From positions 1 to 43,306 of the forward strand of contig CAISJL010000149.1 in the NCBI GenBank assembly GCA_903885665.1: a stretch of DNA of 43,306 nt. The letters run 5' to 3'. Each line of letters opens with the position of its first letter. The first letter of the stretch is position 1. A program made the position numbers and the translations under genes. Shown piece by piece: positions 24,723 through 35,706 of this stretch. The notes under the pieces are model-generated. The model had not been told where the DNA came from. It was given only the letters and a program-made list of their open reading frames with translations, and ran no database searches. The stretch is from an uncultured beta proteobacterium. Lineage in GTDB: Bacteria; Pseudomonadota; Gammaproteobacteria; Burkholderiales; SG8-41.

Positions 24723-27614
24723 ATGACCGCGCACATTGTTACACCCAACACTTATTTAGTTCCTGGCAATTTAGACGGCCAAACGAACACCCCAACTCAT
24801 GGCTATATCCGCGTACGCGGCGCTCGCACACACAATTTAAAAAATATCAATCTAGACCTGCCGCGGAATAGTCTAGTGGTCATTACAGGTTTATCAGGTT
24901 CAGGGAAATCATCACTAGCTTTTGATACCTTATATGCAGAGGGGCAACGTCGCTACGTAGAATCTCTCTCAGCCTATGCCCGACAGTTTCTTCAGCTCAT
25001 GGAAAAACCTGATGTTGATCTGATTGAAGGACTGTCCCCCGCAATTGCTATTGAACAAAAGGCCTCAAGTCACAATCCACGCTCAACAGTTGGCACAGTC
25101 ACTGAAATCCATGATTACTTACGCTTGCTCTATGCCCGCATTGGCGAACCACAATGTCCTGAACATGGCGTGAGCCTTGCAGCGCAGTCCATCGCACAAA
25201 TGGTTGATCATGTCATGCAATTACCAGAAGACACTAGGCTGATGATTCTCGCGCCAGTGATCAACGACCGCAAAGGCGAACAAACCAGCCTAATTGACGA
25301 ACTGCGGGCACAGGGCTTTGTCAGAATTCGAATTGATGGCATCGTGCATGATATTGATGCCTTGCCAACACTCAAAAAGAATACTAAACATACTATCGAC
25401 GTCGTAGTCGATCGCGTCAAGATTCGCCCCGATATTCGACAACGGATCGCTGAGTCTTTTGAAACCGCCCTGCGCCATGGCAACGGTCGTGCGCTTGCCA
25501 TTGAAATGGATGCTGACCAGACCTTAACATTCTCAGCGCGCTTATCATGCCCGACTTGTGGATACGCCTCGCCTGAACTCGAGCCCAGACTTTTTTCTTT
25601 TAATAATCCAGCCGGCGCATGTCAACGTTGTGATGGCCTAGGGGTCATTAATTTCTTCGACCCCGAACGTATTGCAGCCTTTCCCGATATGTCTCTGGCT
25701 GCAGGTGCGATTAAAGGTTGGGATAGTCGCAATCAGTTTTACTTCCAAATGTTACTCGATCTCGCCACTCACTATGGCTTTGACATTGAGACCCCTTTCA
25801 ACCAATTACCTGAAGCAGCACGTCATGCTGTGTTACACGGCTCGGGTAAAACACTCATTCGCTTTACCTATGTAGGTGAACAAGGAAAAACACAAATTCG
25901 TGAGCATGCCTTTGAGGGGGTCATTCCAAATCTGGAGCGACGCCACCGTGAAACAGACTCACCAGTAGTGCGGGATGAACTCGCTAAATATCTCAATACG
26001 CAAGCCTGCGTTGAATGTAAAGGTACTCGTTTACGCACAGAGGCCAGAAATGTCATGGTATCCGGTCAGCCCATATTTACCATTTCCGCATTACAGCTCG
26101 GGAAAGCCATGCGTTTTTTTGAAACCATGACACTATCAGGTGCAAAACAAGCAATTGCTGAAAAAATTTCGGGAGAGATTCGCAACCGACTACGGTTCTT
26201 AGTCGATGTCGGGTTAGGCTATCTATCGCTTGATCGTCCCGCAGACACCCTCTCCGGTGGTGAGTCACAACGTATTCGTCTTGCAAGTCAAATCGGTTCC
26301 GGCTTAACGGGCGTGATGTATGTGCTCGATGAGCCTTCAATTGGTTTACACCAACGCGATAACACGCGTTTATTAGACATGCTTAAAAGATTACGAGACA
26401 TTGGCAACTCAGTGATTGTTGTTGAGCACGACCAAGACGCAATCATGGCTGCAGATCATGTGGTTGATATGGGTCTAGGTGCGGGCGAACACGGCGGCGA
26501 AATCATCGCCCAAGGCACTCCAACTGAAATTATCTCTCACGCCAACTCACTCACTGGCCAATACTTGTCAGGGCGTCGGCGTATTGATGTCCCGGCAATT
26601 CGCCACCGCATGAATCCAGAGCGTCAATTGGTGATTAATGGTGCTCACGGCAACAATCTAAAACATGTGAGCATCGCCATCCCTGTTGGGCTATTCACCT
26701 GCGTTACTGGCGTATCCGGATCGGGAAAGTCAACATTGGTGAATGACACCTTGTATCGTGCGATAGCCAGAGATCTCTACGGCAGCTCAACCGAGCCTGC
26801 GCCCTTTGATGAAATTATTGGTAGCGAATTCTTTGATAAAGTTGTTAATGTGGATCAAAGTCCTATCGGTCGCACTCCGCGCTCTAACCCTGCAACTTAC
26901 ACTGGGTTATTCACACCCATTCGCGAGCTCTTTGCTGGCGTACCTGAGGCACGCGCCCGTGGCTATGGCTCTGGACGATTCTCATTTAACGTCAAAGGTG
27001 GGCGCTGTGAATCCTGCCAAGGCGATGGTGTATTAAAAGTCGAGATGCATTTTCTACCAGACATCTACGTATCTTGTGACGTCTGCCATGGCAAGCGCTA
27101 TAACCAAGAGACCCTAGATATACGCTACAAAGGACGCACCATTAACGAAGTTCTAGCAATGACCGTTGAGCAAGCTGTAGAGTTCTTTAACTCAGTGCCT
27201 ACAATTGCTCGTAAACTGCAAACCATGCTAGATGTTGGACTAGGCTACATCACCCTTGGACAGAGCGCGACCACTTTGTCAGGCGGTGAGGCGCAACGCG
27301 TCAAATTATCCTTAGAGCTGTCCAAACGCGACACTGGACGCACACTATATATTCTTGATGAGCCTACAACTGGCTTGCATTTTCACGACATTGATTTATT
27401 GTTACATGTATTGCATCGTTTACGCGATCATGGCAATACCATAGTAGTCATTGAACACAACTTAGATGTCATAAAAACTGCAGACTGGGTGATTGACTTA
27501 GGGCCCGAGGGAGGCGACGGCGGTGGACAAATCGTTGTGGCCGGCCCGCCAGAGGTCATTGCTGAACACCCATTGAGTCAAACCGGGTATTACTTAAAAT
27601 CCGTTTTAATTTAA
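24723..27614 (+). CDS. uvrA: excinuclease ABC subunit A
   Basis: UvrA recognises DNA damage for nucleotide excision repair as a dimer with UvrB. The 963-aa protein has both ATPase modules: Walker [10 protein letters not shown] with [13 protein letters not shown] and [14 protein letters not shown], then [11 protein letters not shown] with [12 protein letters not shown] and [14 protein letters not shown]. Zinc modules are seen as CPTCGY...CQRCDG, CVECKG and CESCQGDG...CDVCHGKRY. The N-terminus has about 25 residues ahead of the usual [12 protein letters not shown], with no internal Met; I keep ATG 24723 though no Shine-Dalgarno sequence is obvious. It is divergent from the MFS gene and has glycerate kinase 1 nt downstream. 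Confidence 0.97.
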   Translation: MTAHIVTPNTYLVPGNLDGQTNTPTHGYIRVRGARTHNLKNINLDLPRNSLVVITGLSGSGKSSLAFDTLYAEGQRRYVESLSAYARQFLQLMEKPDVDLIEGLSPAIAIEQKASSHNPRSTVGTVTEIHDYLRLLYARIGEPQCPEHGVSLAAQSIAQMVDHVMQLPEDTRLMILAPVINDRKGEQTSLIDELRAQGFVRIRIDGIVHDIDALPTLKKNTKHTIDVVVDRVKIRPDIRQRIAESFETALRHGNGRALAIEMDADQTLTFSARLSCPTCGYASPELEPRLFSFNNPAGACQRCDGLGVINFFDPERIAAFPDMSLAAGAIKGWDSRNQFYFQMLLDLATHYGFDIETPFNQLPEAARHAVLHGSGKTLIRFTYVGEQGKTQIREHAFEGVIPNLERRHRETDSPVVRDELAKYLNTQACVECKGTRLRTEARNVMVSGQPIFTISALQLGKAMRFFETMTLSGAKQAIAEKISGEIRNRLRFLVDVGLGYLSLDRPADTLSGGESQRIRLASQIGSGLTGVMYVLDEPSIGLHQRDNTRLLDMLKRLRDIGNSVIVVEHDQDAIMAADHVVDMGLGAGEHGGEIIAQGTPTEIISHANSLTGQYLSGRRRIDVPAIRHRMNPERQLVINGAHGNNLKHVSIAIPVGLFTCVTGVSGSGKSTLVNDTLYRAIARDLYGSSTEPAPFDEIIGSEFFDKVVNVDQSPIGRTPRSNPATYTGLFTPIRELFAGVPEARARGYGSGRFSFNVKGGRCESCQGDGVLKVEMHFLPDIYVSCDVCHGKRYNQETLDIRYKGRTINEVLAMTVEQAVEFFNSVPTIARKLQTMLDVGLGYITLGQSATTLSGGEAQRVKLSLELSKRDTGRTLYILDEPTTGLHFHDIDLLLHVLHRLRDHGNTIVVIEHNLDVIKTADWVIDLGPEGGDGGGQIVVAGPPEVIAEHPLSQTGYYLKSVLI

Positions 27615-27615
27615 C

Positions 27616-28896
27616 ATGAACAACGCCCAACCAGAGCAAATACTAACTGCAAGTTTTCAGGCAGCCATTGCAGCCGCAGATCCGCTGCACATCCTGCCAC
27701 AACATTTACCTGCGCCACCAATAGGGCGCACTGTAGTGGTAGGTGCAGGAAAAGCTGCCGCAGCTATGGCTGTTGCAGTTGAGCAACACTGGCCATGGCA
27801 TGCGCCACTGAGTGGGACTGTGGTGACCCGCTATCAGCACGGGATGCCCACAAAGCGCATCAAAGTGATTGAGGCTAGCCACCCCGTGCCTGACGGCGCT
27901 GGAGAGATGGCATCTCGGGAAATTTTACAATTAACGCAATCTCTATGCGTAGACGATTTGTTAATTGTTTTAATTTCAGGAGGAGGCTCAAGCTTATTAG
28001 CCTTACCTGCAGAGGGCTTGACTATGGAAGACCTCAAAACAGTAACTGCGAAACTATTGCAGTCTGGCGCTCCTATTCAGGAGATCAATATTGTACGGAA
28101 GCATTTATCTGCAATACAAGGCGGGAGGCTGGCTGCATCCACGCCGGCACAAATTTTAACGCTGATTATTTCAGATGTAACCGGAGATGACCCCACACAC
28201 ATTGCCTCTGGACCATGCGCCCCAGATCCATCTACTTACCAAGATGCTATTAACATTCTCAATCGCTATCAAATCAATGCCTCAGTTACAATCAATAAAC
28301 ATTTAAGTCGTGGTGTAGGCGGCGAGATAGATGAAACACCAAAACCCGGTTCTTCCGTTTTTGTGCGTACTGAGAACAGAGTCATTGCAACTGCTCACCA
28401 ATCACTCAAAGCAGCAGCGTCTTACTTTAACAGCCTGCGAATTCCAGCCGTCATCCTAGGTGACTCCGTAACTGGGGAGGCGCGCGATGTAGCCAAAGTG
28501 TACGGTGCCTTAGCACGTCAGATTAAGCAACATCAAACACCTTGGCCTGCTCCTATAGCACTGATTTCTGGTGGCGAATGTACTGTCACAGTACGTCAGA
28601 CAGGGCGCGGTGGGCGCTGTTCTGAATTTTTGCTTGCCTTGGCTATTGACCTCGATGCTATGCCGAACACCTATGCGTTAGCAGGCGATACCGACGGCAT
28701 CGACGGCTCTGAAAATAATGCTGGCGCACTATTGCTTCCGAATACACTTGCCCTCGCTGATAAACTTCATTTGAGTGCCCAAGATCACTTAGATCGTCAC
28801 GATTCCTTTGAATTTTTTGAGGCGCTGAATGCACTGATTGTCACTGGCCCAACCCGCACTAACGTCAATGACTATAGGGCAATCTTATTGCTTTAA
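27616..28896 (+). CDS. glycerate 2-kinase (GckA/TtuD, MOFRL family)
   Basis: A 426-aa class II glycerate kinase, which phosphorylates glycerate to 2-phosphoglycerate. Family features are VVVGAGKAAAAMA near residue 40, LISGGGSSLLALP, a VRKHLSAIQGGRLA segment, and the C-terminal MOFRL region GGECTVTV...GRGGRCSEFLLALA and AGDTDGIDGSENNAGA. Some members were annotated as hydroxypyruvate reductase, which is likely a misnomer. The ATG follows the uvrA stop codon after one base, so it is probably translated by coupling from the uvrA mRNA. The pathway (serine, tartrate or glycolate breakdown) is not shown by its neighbours. Confidence 0.9.
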   Translation: MNNAQPEQILTASFQAAIAAADPLHILPQHLPAPPIGRTVVVGAGKAAAAMAVAVEQHWPWHAPLSGTVVTRYQHGMPTKRIKVIEASHPVPDGAGEMASREILQLTQSLCVDDLLIVLISGGGSSLLALPAEGLTMEDLKTVTAKLLQSGAPIQEINIVRKHLSAIQGGRLAASTPAQILTLIISDVTGDDPTHIASGPCAPDPSTYQDAINILNRYQINASVTINKHLSRGVGGEIDETPKPGSSVFVRTENRVIATAHQSLKAAASYFNSLRIPAVILGDSVTGEARDVAKVYGALARQIKQHQTPWPAPIALISGGECTVTVRQTGRGGRCSEFLLALAIDLDAMPNTYALAGDTDGIDGSENNAGALLLPNTLALADKLHLSAQDHLDRHDSFEFFEALNALIVTGPTRTNVNDYRAILLL

Positions 28897-28963
28897 AAAC
28901 TGAATCAAAAAAACTCGTAATCTTGATAAAGATTTGTGCGAATAAGCAATCAAACGCGCAAAC

Positions 28964-28991
28964 AAAAAAGCCGACTATAGTCGGCTTTTTT
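28964..28991. terminator. bidirectional intrinsic terminator
   Basis: A perfect 16-nt palindrome (GCCGACTA/TAGTCGGC, 28970-28985) is flanked by A6 on the left and T6 on the right. It works in both orientations and lies between the convergent glycerate kinase gene and rplQ, ending both the uvrA and the alpha operon transcripts. Confidence 0.9.
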
Positions 28992-29019
28992 GATAATCAA
29001 CATAAATTACAACGATAAC

Positions 29020-29415
29020 TTATTCTACGGTCTCAGGAACTGTATCTAGAACGCCTTCTGGACGATCGAGTAACTCCACATAAGCCATAGGCGCATTGTC
29101 GCCTTTACGAAAACCAAACTTTAAGATTCGCAAATATCCACCGTTACGTTGGGCAAAACGTGGGCCAAGTAAGTCAAACAATTTGACAACATTATCACGA
29201 TCTCGCAAACGATCAAAAGCGAGGCGGCGATTAGCGAGACTGGGTTTTTTACCCAAGGTAATAATTGGCTCTACAACCCGGCGAAGCTCCTTTGCCTTGG
29301 GTAGTGTTGTTTTGATGGCCTCATGACGCAATAATGAATTTGCCATATTGCGCAACATCGCTAAGCGATGGCTAGAGGTGCGATTAAGTTTACGTAAACC
29401 GTGACGATGACGCAT
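29020..29415 (-). CDS. rplQ: 50S ribosomal protein L17
   Basis: The 131-aa L17, last gene of the alpha operon and the final gene before the bidirectional terminator. The start [20 protein letters not shown] is the family signature, and [20 protein letters not shown] is near the C-terminus. It is slightly longer than the 127-aa E. coli protein. It follows rpoA after 9 nt. Confidence 0.98.
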   Translation of the reverse strand: MRHRHGLRKLNRTSSHRLAMLRNMANSLLRHEAIKTTLPKAKELRRVVEPIITLGKKPSLANRRLAFDRLRDRDNVVKLFDLLGPRFAQRNGGYLRILKFGFRKGDNAPMAYVELLDRPEGVLDTVPETVE

Positions 29416-29424
29416 GATGACCTC

Positions 29425-30402
29425 TTAAATCTTTTCCAAGCCGGCGGGTGGCCAGCTCTCAAGCTTCATCCCAAGAGTCAAACCTCGGGACGCAAGCACT
29501 TCTTTAATTTCATTAAGCGATTTACGACCCAAATTCGGAGTCTTCAAAAGCTCGTTCTCACTACGCTGAATCAAGTCACCAATATAGTGAATGTTCTCAG
29601 CTTTCAAACAGTTTGCAGAACGTACAGTCAACTCTAAATCATCAACGGGACGTAACAACACTGGATCAATCTGGGTTGCTTTCTTCTCTTCGATGAGTGT
29701 TGGAGTTCCCTTCAGATCTGCAAAAATTGACAACTGATCAACTAACACACGTGCAGCATAGCGCACTGCCTCTTCAGGATCGATTGCACCATTGGTTTCG
29801 ATATCAATCACCAACTTATCAAGGTCAGTACGTTGTTCTACACGAGCAGACTCAACTGCATAACTCACACGACGAACTGGACTAAAAGAAGCATCCAACA
29901 TCAATCCGCCTACTGTACGAGCAACATCCTCGCCCCGTCTTGTGACCGCAGCAACATAACCGCGGCCCTTTTCAACTTTAATTTGTAACTCAAGACGTCC
30001 ACCAGCAGTCAAATGTCCAATGACATGATCTGGATTAATAATCTCAACATCATGCATTGGTTCAATATCGGCAGCCTTAACAACACCTTCGCCAGTCTTA
30101 TTCAATACCAGTATCGCTTCATCACGATTGTGTAAACGCAACACAATACCTTTGAGGTTGAGCAAAATATCAACTACATCCTCTTGGACGCCATCAATTG
30201 CCGAGTATTCGTGCAATACACCTGAAATTTTAACCTCAGTGGCTGCATATCCGGGCATTGAAGACAGTAAAGTACGACGCAAAGCATTGCCTAATGTGTG
30301 ACCGTAGCCACGTTCAAATGGCTCCATTGTAACTTTGGCATGAAAAGGAGAAACACCCTGAACGTCGATGATCCGAGGCTTAAGAAACGCGCTACTGGAC
30401 AT
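29425..30402 (-). CDS. rpoA: RNA polymerase subunit alpha
   Basis: The 325-aa alpha subunit. The N-terminal domain (about 1-230) carries the dimerisation segment [19 protein letters not shown] and binds beta/beta-prime. A linker precedes the C-terminal domain (about 245-325), where [20 protein letters not shown] and [14 protein letters not shown] contact UP elements and activators. The length is normal for betaproteobacteria. It is 21 nt after rpsD and 9 nt before rplQ. Confidence 0.99.
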   Translation of the reverse strand: MSSSAFLKPRIIDVQGVSPFHAKVTMEPFERGYGHTLGNALRRTLLSSMPGYAATEVKISGVLHEYSAIDGVQEDVVDILLNLKGIVLRLHNRDEAILVLNKTGEGVVKAADIEPMHDVEIINPDHVIGHLTAGGRLELQIKVEKGRGYVAAVTRRGEDVARTVGGLMLDASFSPVRRVSYAVESARVEQRTDLDKLVIDIETNGAIDPEEAVRYAARVLVDQLSIFADLKGTPTLIEEKKATQIDPVLLRPVDDLELTVRSANCLKAENIHYIGDLIQRSENELLKTPNLGRKSLNEIKEVLASRGLTLGMKLESWPPAGLEKI

Positions 30403-30423
30403 GGATAAACTACCTCTCGGGAA

Positions 30424-31050
30424 TTATTTCGAATAAAGCTCAACAATGAGCGATTCGTTAATGGTTGATGGCAATTCCGAACGTTGTGGACGAGCTTTAA
30501 AAGTTCCCTTCAACGCTTTTGCATCGACTTCAATCCATTCTGGATAACCACGTGCTTCAGCAGCTTCTGCAGCACCTTTGATACGCAGTTGTGCTTTGGC
30601 ACCTTGTGCAACTTCAACTACATCACCAGGACGACATTGGTATGAAGGTATATTCAAGCGCTTGCCATTAATCAATATACCATTGTGCCTTACCACTTGA
30701 CGTGCTTCAGTACGGGAGCTACCAAAGCCCATACGATAGACCACGCTATCCAAGCGGCTCTCAAGCTTTTGTAGCAATGCTTCACCAGTAACGCCCTTGC
30801 TACTTGCAGCATCTTTATATGTTTTGCGGAATTGACGCTCTAAGATTCCATAAATCCGACGAACCTTTTGCTTTTCACGCAATTGCACTCCATAGCCAGA
30901 CAAGCGAGCGCTTTTTTGGCCATGTTGTCCAGGGGGATAATTACGGCGCTCAATAGCGCACTTATCAGTGAAGCACTTTTCTCCTTTGAGAAATAGTTTT
31001 TCACCTTCACGCCGGCACTGCCGGCACTTTGCATCGAGATTCCTAGCCAC
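30424..31050 (-). CDS. rpsD: 30S ribosomal protein S4, four-cysteine type, GTG start
   Basis: S4 starts 16S assembly and, in enterobacteria, represses the alpha operon. The start must be GTG 31050: an AAGGAG sequence (31065-31060) lies 9 nt upstream, and this gives 208 aa, the family length; a longer ATG reading from 31098 would run inside rpsK. The N-terminal zinc-type motif is complete, with C9, C12, C26 and C31 ([17 protein letters not shown]), as in the Thermus protein. The S4 RNA-binding domain ([21 protein letters not shown]) follows. The PPGQHGQK and [12 protein letters not shown] segments are canonical. E. coli S4 lacks most of these cysteines. Confidence 0.97.
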   Translation of the reverse strand: MARNLDAKCRQCRREGEKLFLKGEKCFTDKCAIERRNYPPGQHGQKSARLSGYGVQLREKQKVRRIYGILERQFRKTYKDAASSKGVTGEALLQKLESRLDSVVYRMGFGSSRTEARQVVRHNGILINGKRLNIPSYQCRPGDVVEVAQGAKAQLRIKGAAEAAEARGYPEWIEVDAKALKGTFKARPQRSELPSTINESLIVELYSK

Positions 31051-31063
31051 AGTGGCGATCTCC

Positions 31064-31453
31064 TTAAATTCTACGCTTTTTCGGAGGACGACAGCCATTA
31101 TGAGGCACTGGCGTTACATCCGAGATGCTGGTGATCTTAAATCCGACGGCATTGAGTGCTCGAACAGCTGACTCTCTCCCCGGTCCTGGTCCCTTAATAA
31201 ACACCTCTAAGTTCTTTACACCACACTCTTGCGCTAAACGTCCGGCCTTTTCAGCAGCAATCTGGGCAGCGAATGGGGTGGATTTGCGTGAGCCTTTAAA
31301 GCCATTGCTACCAGAGGTAGACCACGACAAAGCATTACCCTGACGATCAGTAATCGTAACAATCGTATTATTAAAGGATGCGTGAACGTGAGCCACACCT
31401 TCAGCTACATTCTTTTTAACTTTCTTACGTACCCTTGTACTTGCCTTAGCCAT
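31064..31453 (-). CDS. rpsK: 30S ribosomal protein S11
   Basis: The 129-aa S11, of platform location in the 30S subunit and equal in length to the E. coli protein. Family motifs [22 protein letters not shown] and [10 protein letters not shown] are present, with the basic C-terminal [11 protein letters not shown]. Its stop codon overlaps the Shine-Dalgarno sequence of rpsD, implying coupled translation. It lies 16 nt after rpsM. Confidence 0.99.
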   Translation of the reverse strand: MAKASTRVRKKVKKNVAEGVAHVHASFNNTIVTITDRQGNALSWSTSGSNGFKGSRKSTPFAAQIAAEKAGRLAQECGVKNLEVFIKGPGPGRESAVRALNAVGFKITSISDVTPVPHNGCRPPKKRRI

Positions 31454-31469
31454 AAATAATCACTTTCTA

Positions 31470-31847
31470 TTAGCCGCCAGTTGGGCGTTGAACTTTCACA
31501 GCTGCTTTACGCGGCCCCTTACGAGTACGCGCGTTAGTTCTAGTACGTTGTCCGCGCATCGGCAAACCTGCACGATGGCGCTTACCCCGCCAAGTACCTA
31601 AATCCATAAGACGCTTAATGTTCATTGAAACTTCACGACGCAAATCACCTTCAGTAGTGAATTTTGCAACTTCCTCGCGAAGCTTTTCCATGTCCGAGTC
31701 AGATAGATCTTTAATTTTAGTTGTAGTGCCAACACCAGCCGCAGCACAAATTACGCGAGCGCGACTACGTCCAACACCATAAATTGCCGTCAGCGCCACT
31801 TCCGCGTGCTGATGATTTGCTATATTGACGCCACCAATGCGGGCCAT
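31470..31847 (-). CDS. rpsM: 30S ribosomal protein S13
   Basis: S13 sits in the 30S head and touches the 50S subunit. This 125-aa form opens with [20 protein letters not shown] and has the conserved [15 protein letters not shown]-type segment (here [20 protein letters not shown]) and basic C-terminal tail [14 protein letters not shown]. It is a little longer than the 118-aa E. coli protein. It is the first gene of the alpha operon, preceded by a strong promoter match. Confidence 0.98.
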   Translation of the reverse strand: MARIGGVNIANHQHAEVALTAIYGVGRSRARVICAAAGVGTTTKIKDLSDSDMEKLREEVAKFTTEGDLRREVSMNIKRLMDLGTWRGKRHRAGLPMRGQRTRTNARTRKGPRKAAVKVQRPTGG

Positions 31848-31875
31848 CTGTCACCCCACCAACGAAGAACTAATG

Positions 31876-31904
31876 ATTATAACTTCTGAAAGATTCATTT
31901 TCAA
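31876..31904 (-). promoter_or_regulatory. alpha operon promoter upstream of rpsM
   Basis: On the minus strand TTGAAA (31904-31899) and a perfect TATAAT (31881-31876) are 17 nt apart. This matches 11 of 12 consensus positions at optimal spacing. It lies in the 64-nt rpmJ-rpsM gap, about 30 nt from the rpsM start, where the E. coli alpha operon begins. Transcription from here would supply rpsM, rpsK, rpsD, rpoA and rplQ. Confidence 0.75.
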
Positions 31905-31911
31905 TGAACCC

Positions 31912-32025
31912 TCAGCCTTGACGCTGCTTATGACGAGGATCTTTGCAAATCACTCGCACTACACCGTTACGTTTAACTACTTTACAGTTGCGGCACATAC
32001 GCTTAACTGATGCACATACTTTCAT
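31912..32025 (-). CDS. rpmJ: 50S ribosomal protein L36
   Basis: A 37-aa protein, read by translating the minus strand: it starts [15 protein letters not shown] and ends DPRHKQRQG. The zinc-binding set C11, C14, C27 and H32 is intact, so this is the cysteine-containing L36. An AGAGGG Shine-Dalgarno sequence precedes the ATG. It lies 33 nt after infA, ending the spc group. Confidence 0.97.
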   Translation of the reverse strand: MKVCASVKRMCRNCKVVKRNGVVRVICKDPRHKQRQG

Positions 32026-32058
32026 TTCATCCCTCTTTCCCTAACTTCTTTTTAAGCC

Positions 32059-32277
32059 TTACTTTGCTCGGAAAACAATACGACCTTTTGTTAAATCATA
32101 GGGCGTCAACTCAACCGTCACCTTATCACCAGGCAATATGCGAATATAATGCATGCGCATCTTTCCAGAGATGTGGCCTAAAACGACATAGCCATTCTCT
32201 AACTTCACACGAAACATCGCATTTGGCAGGGTTTCAACAATTTCGCCCTGCATCTCTATAGTGTCTTCTTTCGCCAT
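32059..32277 (-). CDS. infA: translation initiation factor IF-1
   Basis: A 72-aa S1/OB-fold protein that occupies the 30S A site during initiation. The sequence [20 protein letters not shown] and the [18 protein letters not shown] segment are diagnostic. It directly abuts the secY stop codon, so it is coupled to secY. The position between secY and rpmJ is frequent outside enterobacteria, where infA is elsewhere. Confidence 0.98.
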   Translation of the reverse strand: MAKEDTIEMQGEIVETLPNAMFRVKLENGYVVLGHISGKMRMHYIRILPGDKVTVELTPYDLTKGRIVFRAK

Positions 32278-33597
32278 TTACCGCGTCGGGAATACACCGC
32301 CCTTAAAGTTTGCTTTCTTAAGCAGACTTTCATATTGATGCGACATCAAATAAGCCTGCACTTGTGCCATAAAATCCAAAGTAACAACAACAATAATTAA
32401 CAATGAAGTTCCGCCAAAATAAAATGGAACATTCTTCCATACAATCAACAGCTCTGGAACTAAACAAACTAAAGTTACATAAATTGCACCAGTTAATGTC
32501 AGGCGCATCGTAATCTTTTCTATATATCTAGATGTTTGATCACCGGGCCTTATTCCAGGAACAAATGCACCACTTTTCTTTAAATTTTCAGCTGTTTCTT
32601 TAGGATTAAAAACCAAAGCAGTATAAAAGAAGCAAAAGAAAATAATCGCTGCAGCATAAAACATTGTGTAAATCGGTTGCCCAGGATGCAATACAGCAGC
32701 AACGCTTTTCAACCAATTTAACCCTTCATTTTCCCCCAACCAACCAGCAATAGTTCCAGGAAACAGAATAATGCTTGATGCAAATATCGGTGGAATTACT
32801 CCAGCCATGTTTAACTTCAGTGGCAAATGCGAAGACTGGCCGCCATACACTTTTCTTCCAACTTGTCTCTTTGCATAATTAACTAAAATCTTACGCTGGC
32901 ATTTTTCAACAAAGCAAACAAAAGCTGTAACTAATACTACTAAAACAAAAATAAACAATACAAAAGGAATGGAAAAAGCACCAGTCCGTGCCAGCTCTAA
33001 TGTTCCACCAACCGCCTGGGGGAAACCAGCTGCAATACCTGCAAAAATGATTAACGAAATACCGTTACCTATCCCACGCTCTGTAATCTGCTCACCTAAC
33101 CACATCAAAAACATCGTACCAGTTACCAGAGTTACCATCGCCGTCAAACGGAATGTCAAACCCGGATCAACTGCAACCTTTTGCTGCTCAAACGCAATTG
33201 CAATTGCCATACCCTGTACAATAGCCAATCCTGCTGTGCCATAGCGAGTGTATTGAGTAATCTTACGTCGACCAGATTCACCTTCTTTTTTCAAGGCTTC
33301 CAAGGTCGGCGAGACTACCGTCATTAACTGCATAATAATCGATGCTGAGATGTAGGGCATAATACCAAGTGTGAATATCGAAAACCTTGATAAAGCCCCG
33401 CCTGAGAACATATTAAACATGTCAAGTATTCCGCCCTTTTGGGATCGAAATAACTCAGCCAACTGCGCTTGGTCTATACCCGGAACTGGAATATAAGACC
33501 CGATTCTAAATACAATTAATGCACCCACCAAAAACAATAATCGGCGCTGCAAATCACCATACTTACCCGCACCAGAGTTTGCAGCACCTACAGCCAA
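32278..33597 (-). CDS. secY: preprotein translocase subunit SecY
   Basis: The 439-aa protein-conducting channel of the inner membrane, with ten hydrophobic helices. Characteristic pieces are SYIPVPGID in the first helix-loop, [15 protein letters not shown] in the plug/lateral-gate region, [12 protein letters not shown], and the cytoplasmic loop with [12 protein letters not shown]. It lies 2 nt after rplO and abuts infA, as in other spc operons. E. coli SecY is 443 aa. Confidence 0.98.
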   Translation of the reverse strand: MAVGAANSGAGKYGDLQRRLLFLVGALIVFRIGSYIPVPGIDQAQLAELFRSQKGGILDMFNMFSGGALSRFSIFTLGIMPYISASIIMQLMTVVSPTLEALKKEGESGRRKITQYTRYGTAGLAIVQGMAIAIAFEQQKVAVDPGLTFRLTAMVTLVTGTMFLMWLGEQITERGIGNGISLIIFAGIAAGFPQAVGGTLELARTGAFSIPFVLFIFVLVVLVTAFVCFVEKCQRKILVNYAKRQVGRKVYGGQSSHLPLKLNMAGVIPPIFASSIILFPGTIAGWLGENEGLNWLKSVAAVLHPGQPIYTMFYAAAIIFFCFFYTALVFNPKETAENLKKSGAFVPGIRPGDQTSRYIEKITMRLTLTGAIYVTLVCLVPELLIVWKNVPFYFGGTSLLIIVVVTLDFMAQVQAYLMSHQYESLLKKANFKGGVFPTR

Positions 33598-33599
33598 AT

Positions 33600-34055
33600 C
33601 TAGCTCCTAGCCTTAACGACAGGCAACTCAATCACGCCACCTAAGGACTCAATTGCTGCGCGAGCACCCTTAGTAACTAACATTCCTTTGAGTGTAACTT
33701 TGCGGGTTAATTCACCAGCTAAAATGACCTTTGCCCGAATTGCATGAATTGGTGCATAGCCAGCTTTCTTCAACACAGCTAAGTCAATGATATCAACTTT
33801 CAACTTTTGTAAAGTATCAAGTCTAACTTCTATTGTGTCTTGTGCTGTTAACGAATGAAAACCACGCTTAGGTAAACGTCGATGCAAGGGCATCTGTCCA
33901 CCCTCAAAACCAACCTTATGAAAACCCCCAGCTCGCGCTTTTTGCCCTTTATGACCACGTCCAGCAGTTTTACCCCAGCCACAACCGATTCCACGACCCA
34001 CTCTTTTCTTGGTGTGCTTCGAACCGGCAGCTGGTTTAATTGTGTTTAGTTCCAT
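33600..34055 (-). CDS. rplO: 50S ribosomal protein L15
   Basis: The 151-aa L15. The Gly/Lys-rich N-terminal arm ([22 protein letters not shown]) that reaches into 23S rRNA is complete. [18 protein letters not shown] is the other hallmark. It is slightly longer than the 144-aa E. coli protein. It directly abuts rpmD with no gap and is 2 nt before secY. Confidence 0.98.
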   Translation of the reverse strand: MELNTIKPAAGSKHTKKRVGRGIGCGWGKTAGRGHKGQKARAGGFHKVGFEGGQMPLHRRLPKRGFHSLTAQDTIEVRLDTLQKLKVDIIDLAVLKKAGYAPIHAIRAKVILAGELTRKVTLKGMLVTKGARAAIESLGGVIELPVVKARS

Positions 34056-34253
34056 CTAACCCTCACATCTAATAAGATAGGATACTTTTTTAATCATACC
34101 CCTAACTGCAGGCGTGTCTTCAAGCACGGCGCTATGATTAATTCTGCGCAATCCAAGGCCACGCACTGAAGCTCTGTGCTCTGGTCGCGTGCCAATCAAA
34201 CTACGCAACAAAGTGACTTTAACAGTTTTTCCTTGAGCTGTTGTCTTAGTCAT
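34056..34253 (-). CDS. rpmD: 50S ribosomal protein L30
   Basis: A 65-aa L30 with the conserved core [26 protein letters not shown], split over two adjacent runs. It has about six extra residues at the N-terminus compared with E. coli. It sits between rpsE (3 nt away) and rplO (0 nt), the standard spc order. Confidence 0.97.
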   Translation of the reverse strand: MTKTTAQGKTVKVTLLRSLIGTRPEHRASVRGLGLRRINHSAVLEDTPAVRGMIKKVSYLIRCEG

Positions 34254-34256
34254 AAT

Positions 34257-34781
34257 TTACCCCGTCACTTCTTCAACAGACTTACCACGTTTGGCAGCAA
34301 TCTCTGCTGGTGTATTCATAGCAGTAAGACCATTAATCGTTGCACGTACAATATTGTAAGGATTTGTTGATCCAATACATTTTGCTAGGATATTTGCCAC
34401 GCCCATCACCTCCAATACAGCACGCACCGGTCCACCTGCAATAATTCCAGTACCGTCCGAAGCAGGCTGCATATACACTCTCGATGCACCATGGCGTCCC
34501 ATAACGGCATGTTGCAATGTGCCATTTTTTAGCTGCACTTTCACCATTTTACGTCGCGCTTCTTCCATTGCTTTTTGCACAGCAACTGGCACTTCACGGG
34601 ATTTACCTTTACCCATACCTATACTACCGTCACCATCGCCAACTACAGTCAGCGCAGCAAAACCCATTATGCGACCGCCCTTAACAACTTTAGTCACGCG
34701 GTTGATTGCGACCATCTTTTCACGCAATCCATCTCCACGCTCTTCACCGGTTTGCATCTTTCCTGCTTGCATTTTTGCCAT
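34257..34781 (-). CDS. rpsE: 30S ribosomal protein S5
   Basis: The 174-aa S5, important for decoding accuracy. It has the double-stranded RNA-binding fold segment [21 protein letters not shown], then [20 protein letters not shown] and [19 protein letters not shown]. The N-terminus [21 protein letters not shown] is slightly longer than in E. coli (167 aa). It lies 11 nt after rplR. Confidence 0.98.
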   Translation of the reverse strand: MAKMQAGKMQTGEERGDGLREKMVAINRVTKVVKGGRIMGFAALTVVGDGDGSIGMGKGKSREVPVAVQKAMEEARRKMVKVQLKNGTLQHAVMGRHGASRVYMQPASDGTGIIAGGPVRAVLEVMGVANILAKCIGSTNPYNIVRATINGLTAMNTPAEIAAKRGKSVEEVTG

Positions 34782-34792
34782 GCGCTACTCCG

Positions 34793-35149
34793 TTAAAACT
34801 TCAGTCCGGCTTCGCGCGCAGCTTCTGCTAACGCCTTAACCCGACCATGATATTTAAAGCCAGAGCGGTCAAACGCAACCGTCTCCACACCAACAAGCTT
34901 GGCACGCTCAGCAACCCGCTTACCAATCTCAGTTGCTGCCGCTTTACCGACAACCTTAGGCGAAGCCTCGCGAATTACTTTTTCAGCAGTAGACGCACTG
35001 GCTAGAACCCGCGATCCGCTTGCATCAATTACTTGGGCATAAATATGACCGTTTGACCTAAATACAGTGAGCCGCACAGCTTTAAGCTCTGCAATTTTAG
35101 CTCGTGCACTTTTGGCACGGCGCAAACGAGATTCTTTCTTATCAAACAT
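34793..35149 (-). CDS. rplR: 50S ribosomal protein L18
   Basis: A 118-aa L18, which binds 5S rRNA with L5. The basic N-terminal segment, then [17 protein letters not shown] and the C-terminal [24 protein letters not shown] are canonical. The length matches E. coli (117). It is 11 nt after rplF and 11 nt before rpsE. Confidence 0.98.
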   Translation of the reverse strand: MFDKKESRLRRAKSARAKIAELKAVRLTVFRSNGHIYAQVIDASGSRVLASASTAEKVIREASPKVVGKAAATEIGKRVAERAKLVGVETVAFDRSGFKYHGRVKALAEAAREAGLKF

Positions 35150-35160
35150 AATCTATTCGC

Positions 35161-35694
35161 CTACTTCTTCTTCGTTTCTTTGAGCACAATTCGCTCATCG
35201 GCATAACGGACACCCTTGCCCTTGTAAGGCTCTGGCGGTCGGTAACTACGAACATCGGCAGCAACTTGACCTACCTTTTGCCGGTCCGCCCCCTTGATAA
35301 TTATTTCCGTTTGCGTAGGTGTCTCTGCGCTAACCCCAACTGGCATTTGATGCACAACAGGGTGAGAGAAACCTAACGTCAAGTTCAACTTATCACCTTG
35401 CGCTTGCGCTCGATAACCAACGCCGACTAAAGTTAATTTCTTTTCAAATCCACGACTAACACCCTGCACCATATTTGCAACCAATGAACGCAAAGTGCCG
35501 CTCAGTGCATTTGCCTGGCGAGAGTTGTCATTAACTTTAATCTCTAAGAAATTTTCAATTTTCTCGACTTTGACATTTGGTGTAATATGCTGCACTAAGG
35601 TGCCAAGCGGGCCTTTGACAGAAATCTCATCTATTGAAATCTTGACCTCTACCTTTTCAGGTATTTCAACAGGGCTTTTACCGACTCTAGACAT
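35161..35694 (-). CDS. rplF: 50S ribosomal protein L6
   Basis: The 177-aa L6, identical in length to the E. coli protein, located near the factor-binding site. The opening [19 protein letters not shown] and the C-terminal [19 protein letters not shown] are diagnostic. It lies 12 nt after rpsH in the spc order. Confidence 0.98.
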   Translation of the reverse strand: MSRVGKSPVEIPEKVEVKISIDEISVKGPLGTLVQHITPNVKVEKIENFLEIKVNDNSRQANALSGTLRSLVANMVQGVSRGFEKKLTLVGVGYRAQAQGDKLNLTLGFSHPVVHQMPVGVSAETPTQTEIIIKGADRQKVGQVAADVRSYRPPEPYKGKGVRYADERIVLKETKKK

Positions 35695-35706
35695 CGCTAA
35701 TCTCCG

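Noticed and set aside
31051-31098. Longer rpsD reading from ATG 31098
   Set aside because: It would overlap rpsK by 35 nt and add residues foreign to S4; the AAGGAG site fixes GTG 31050.
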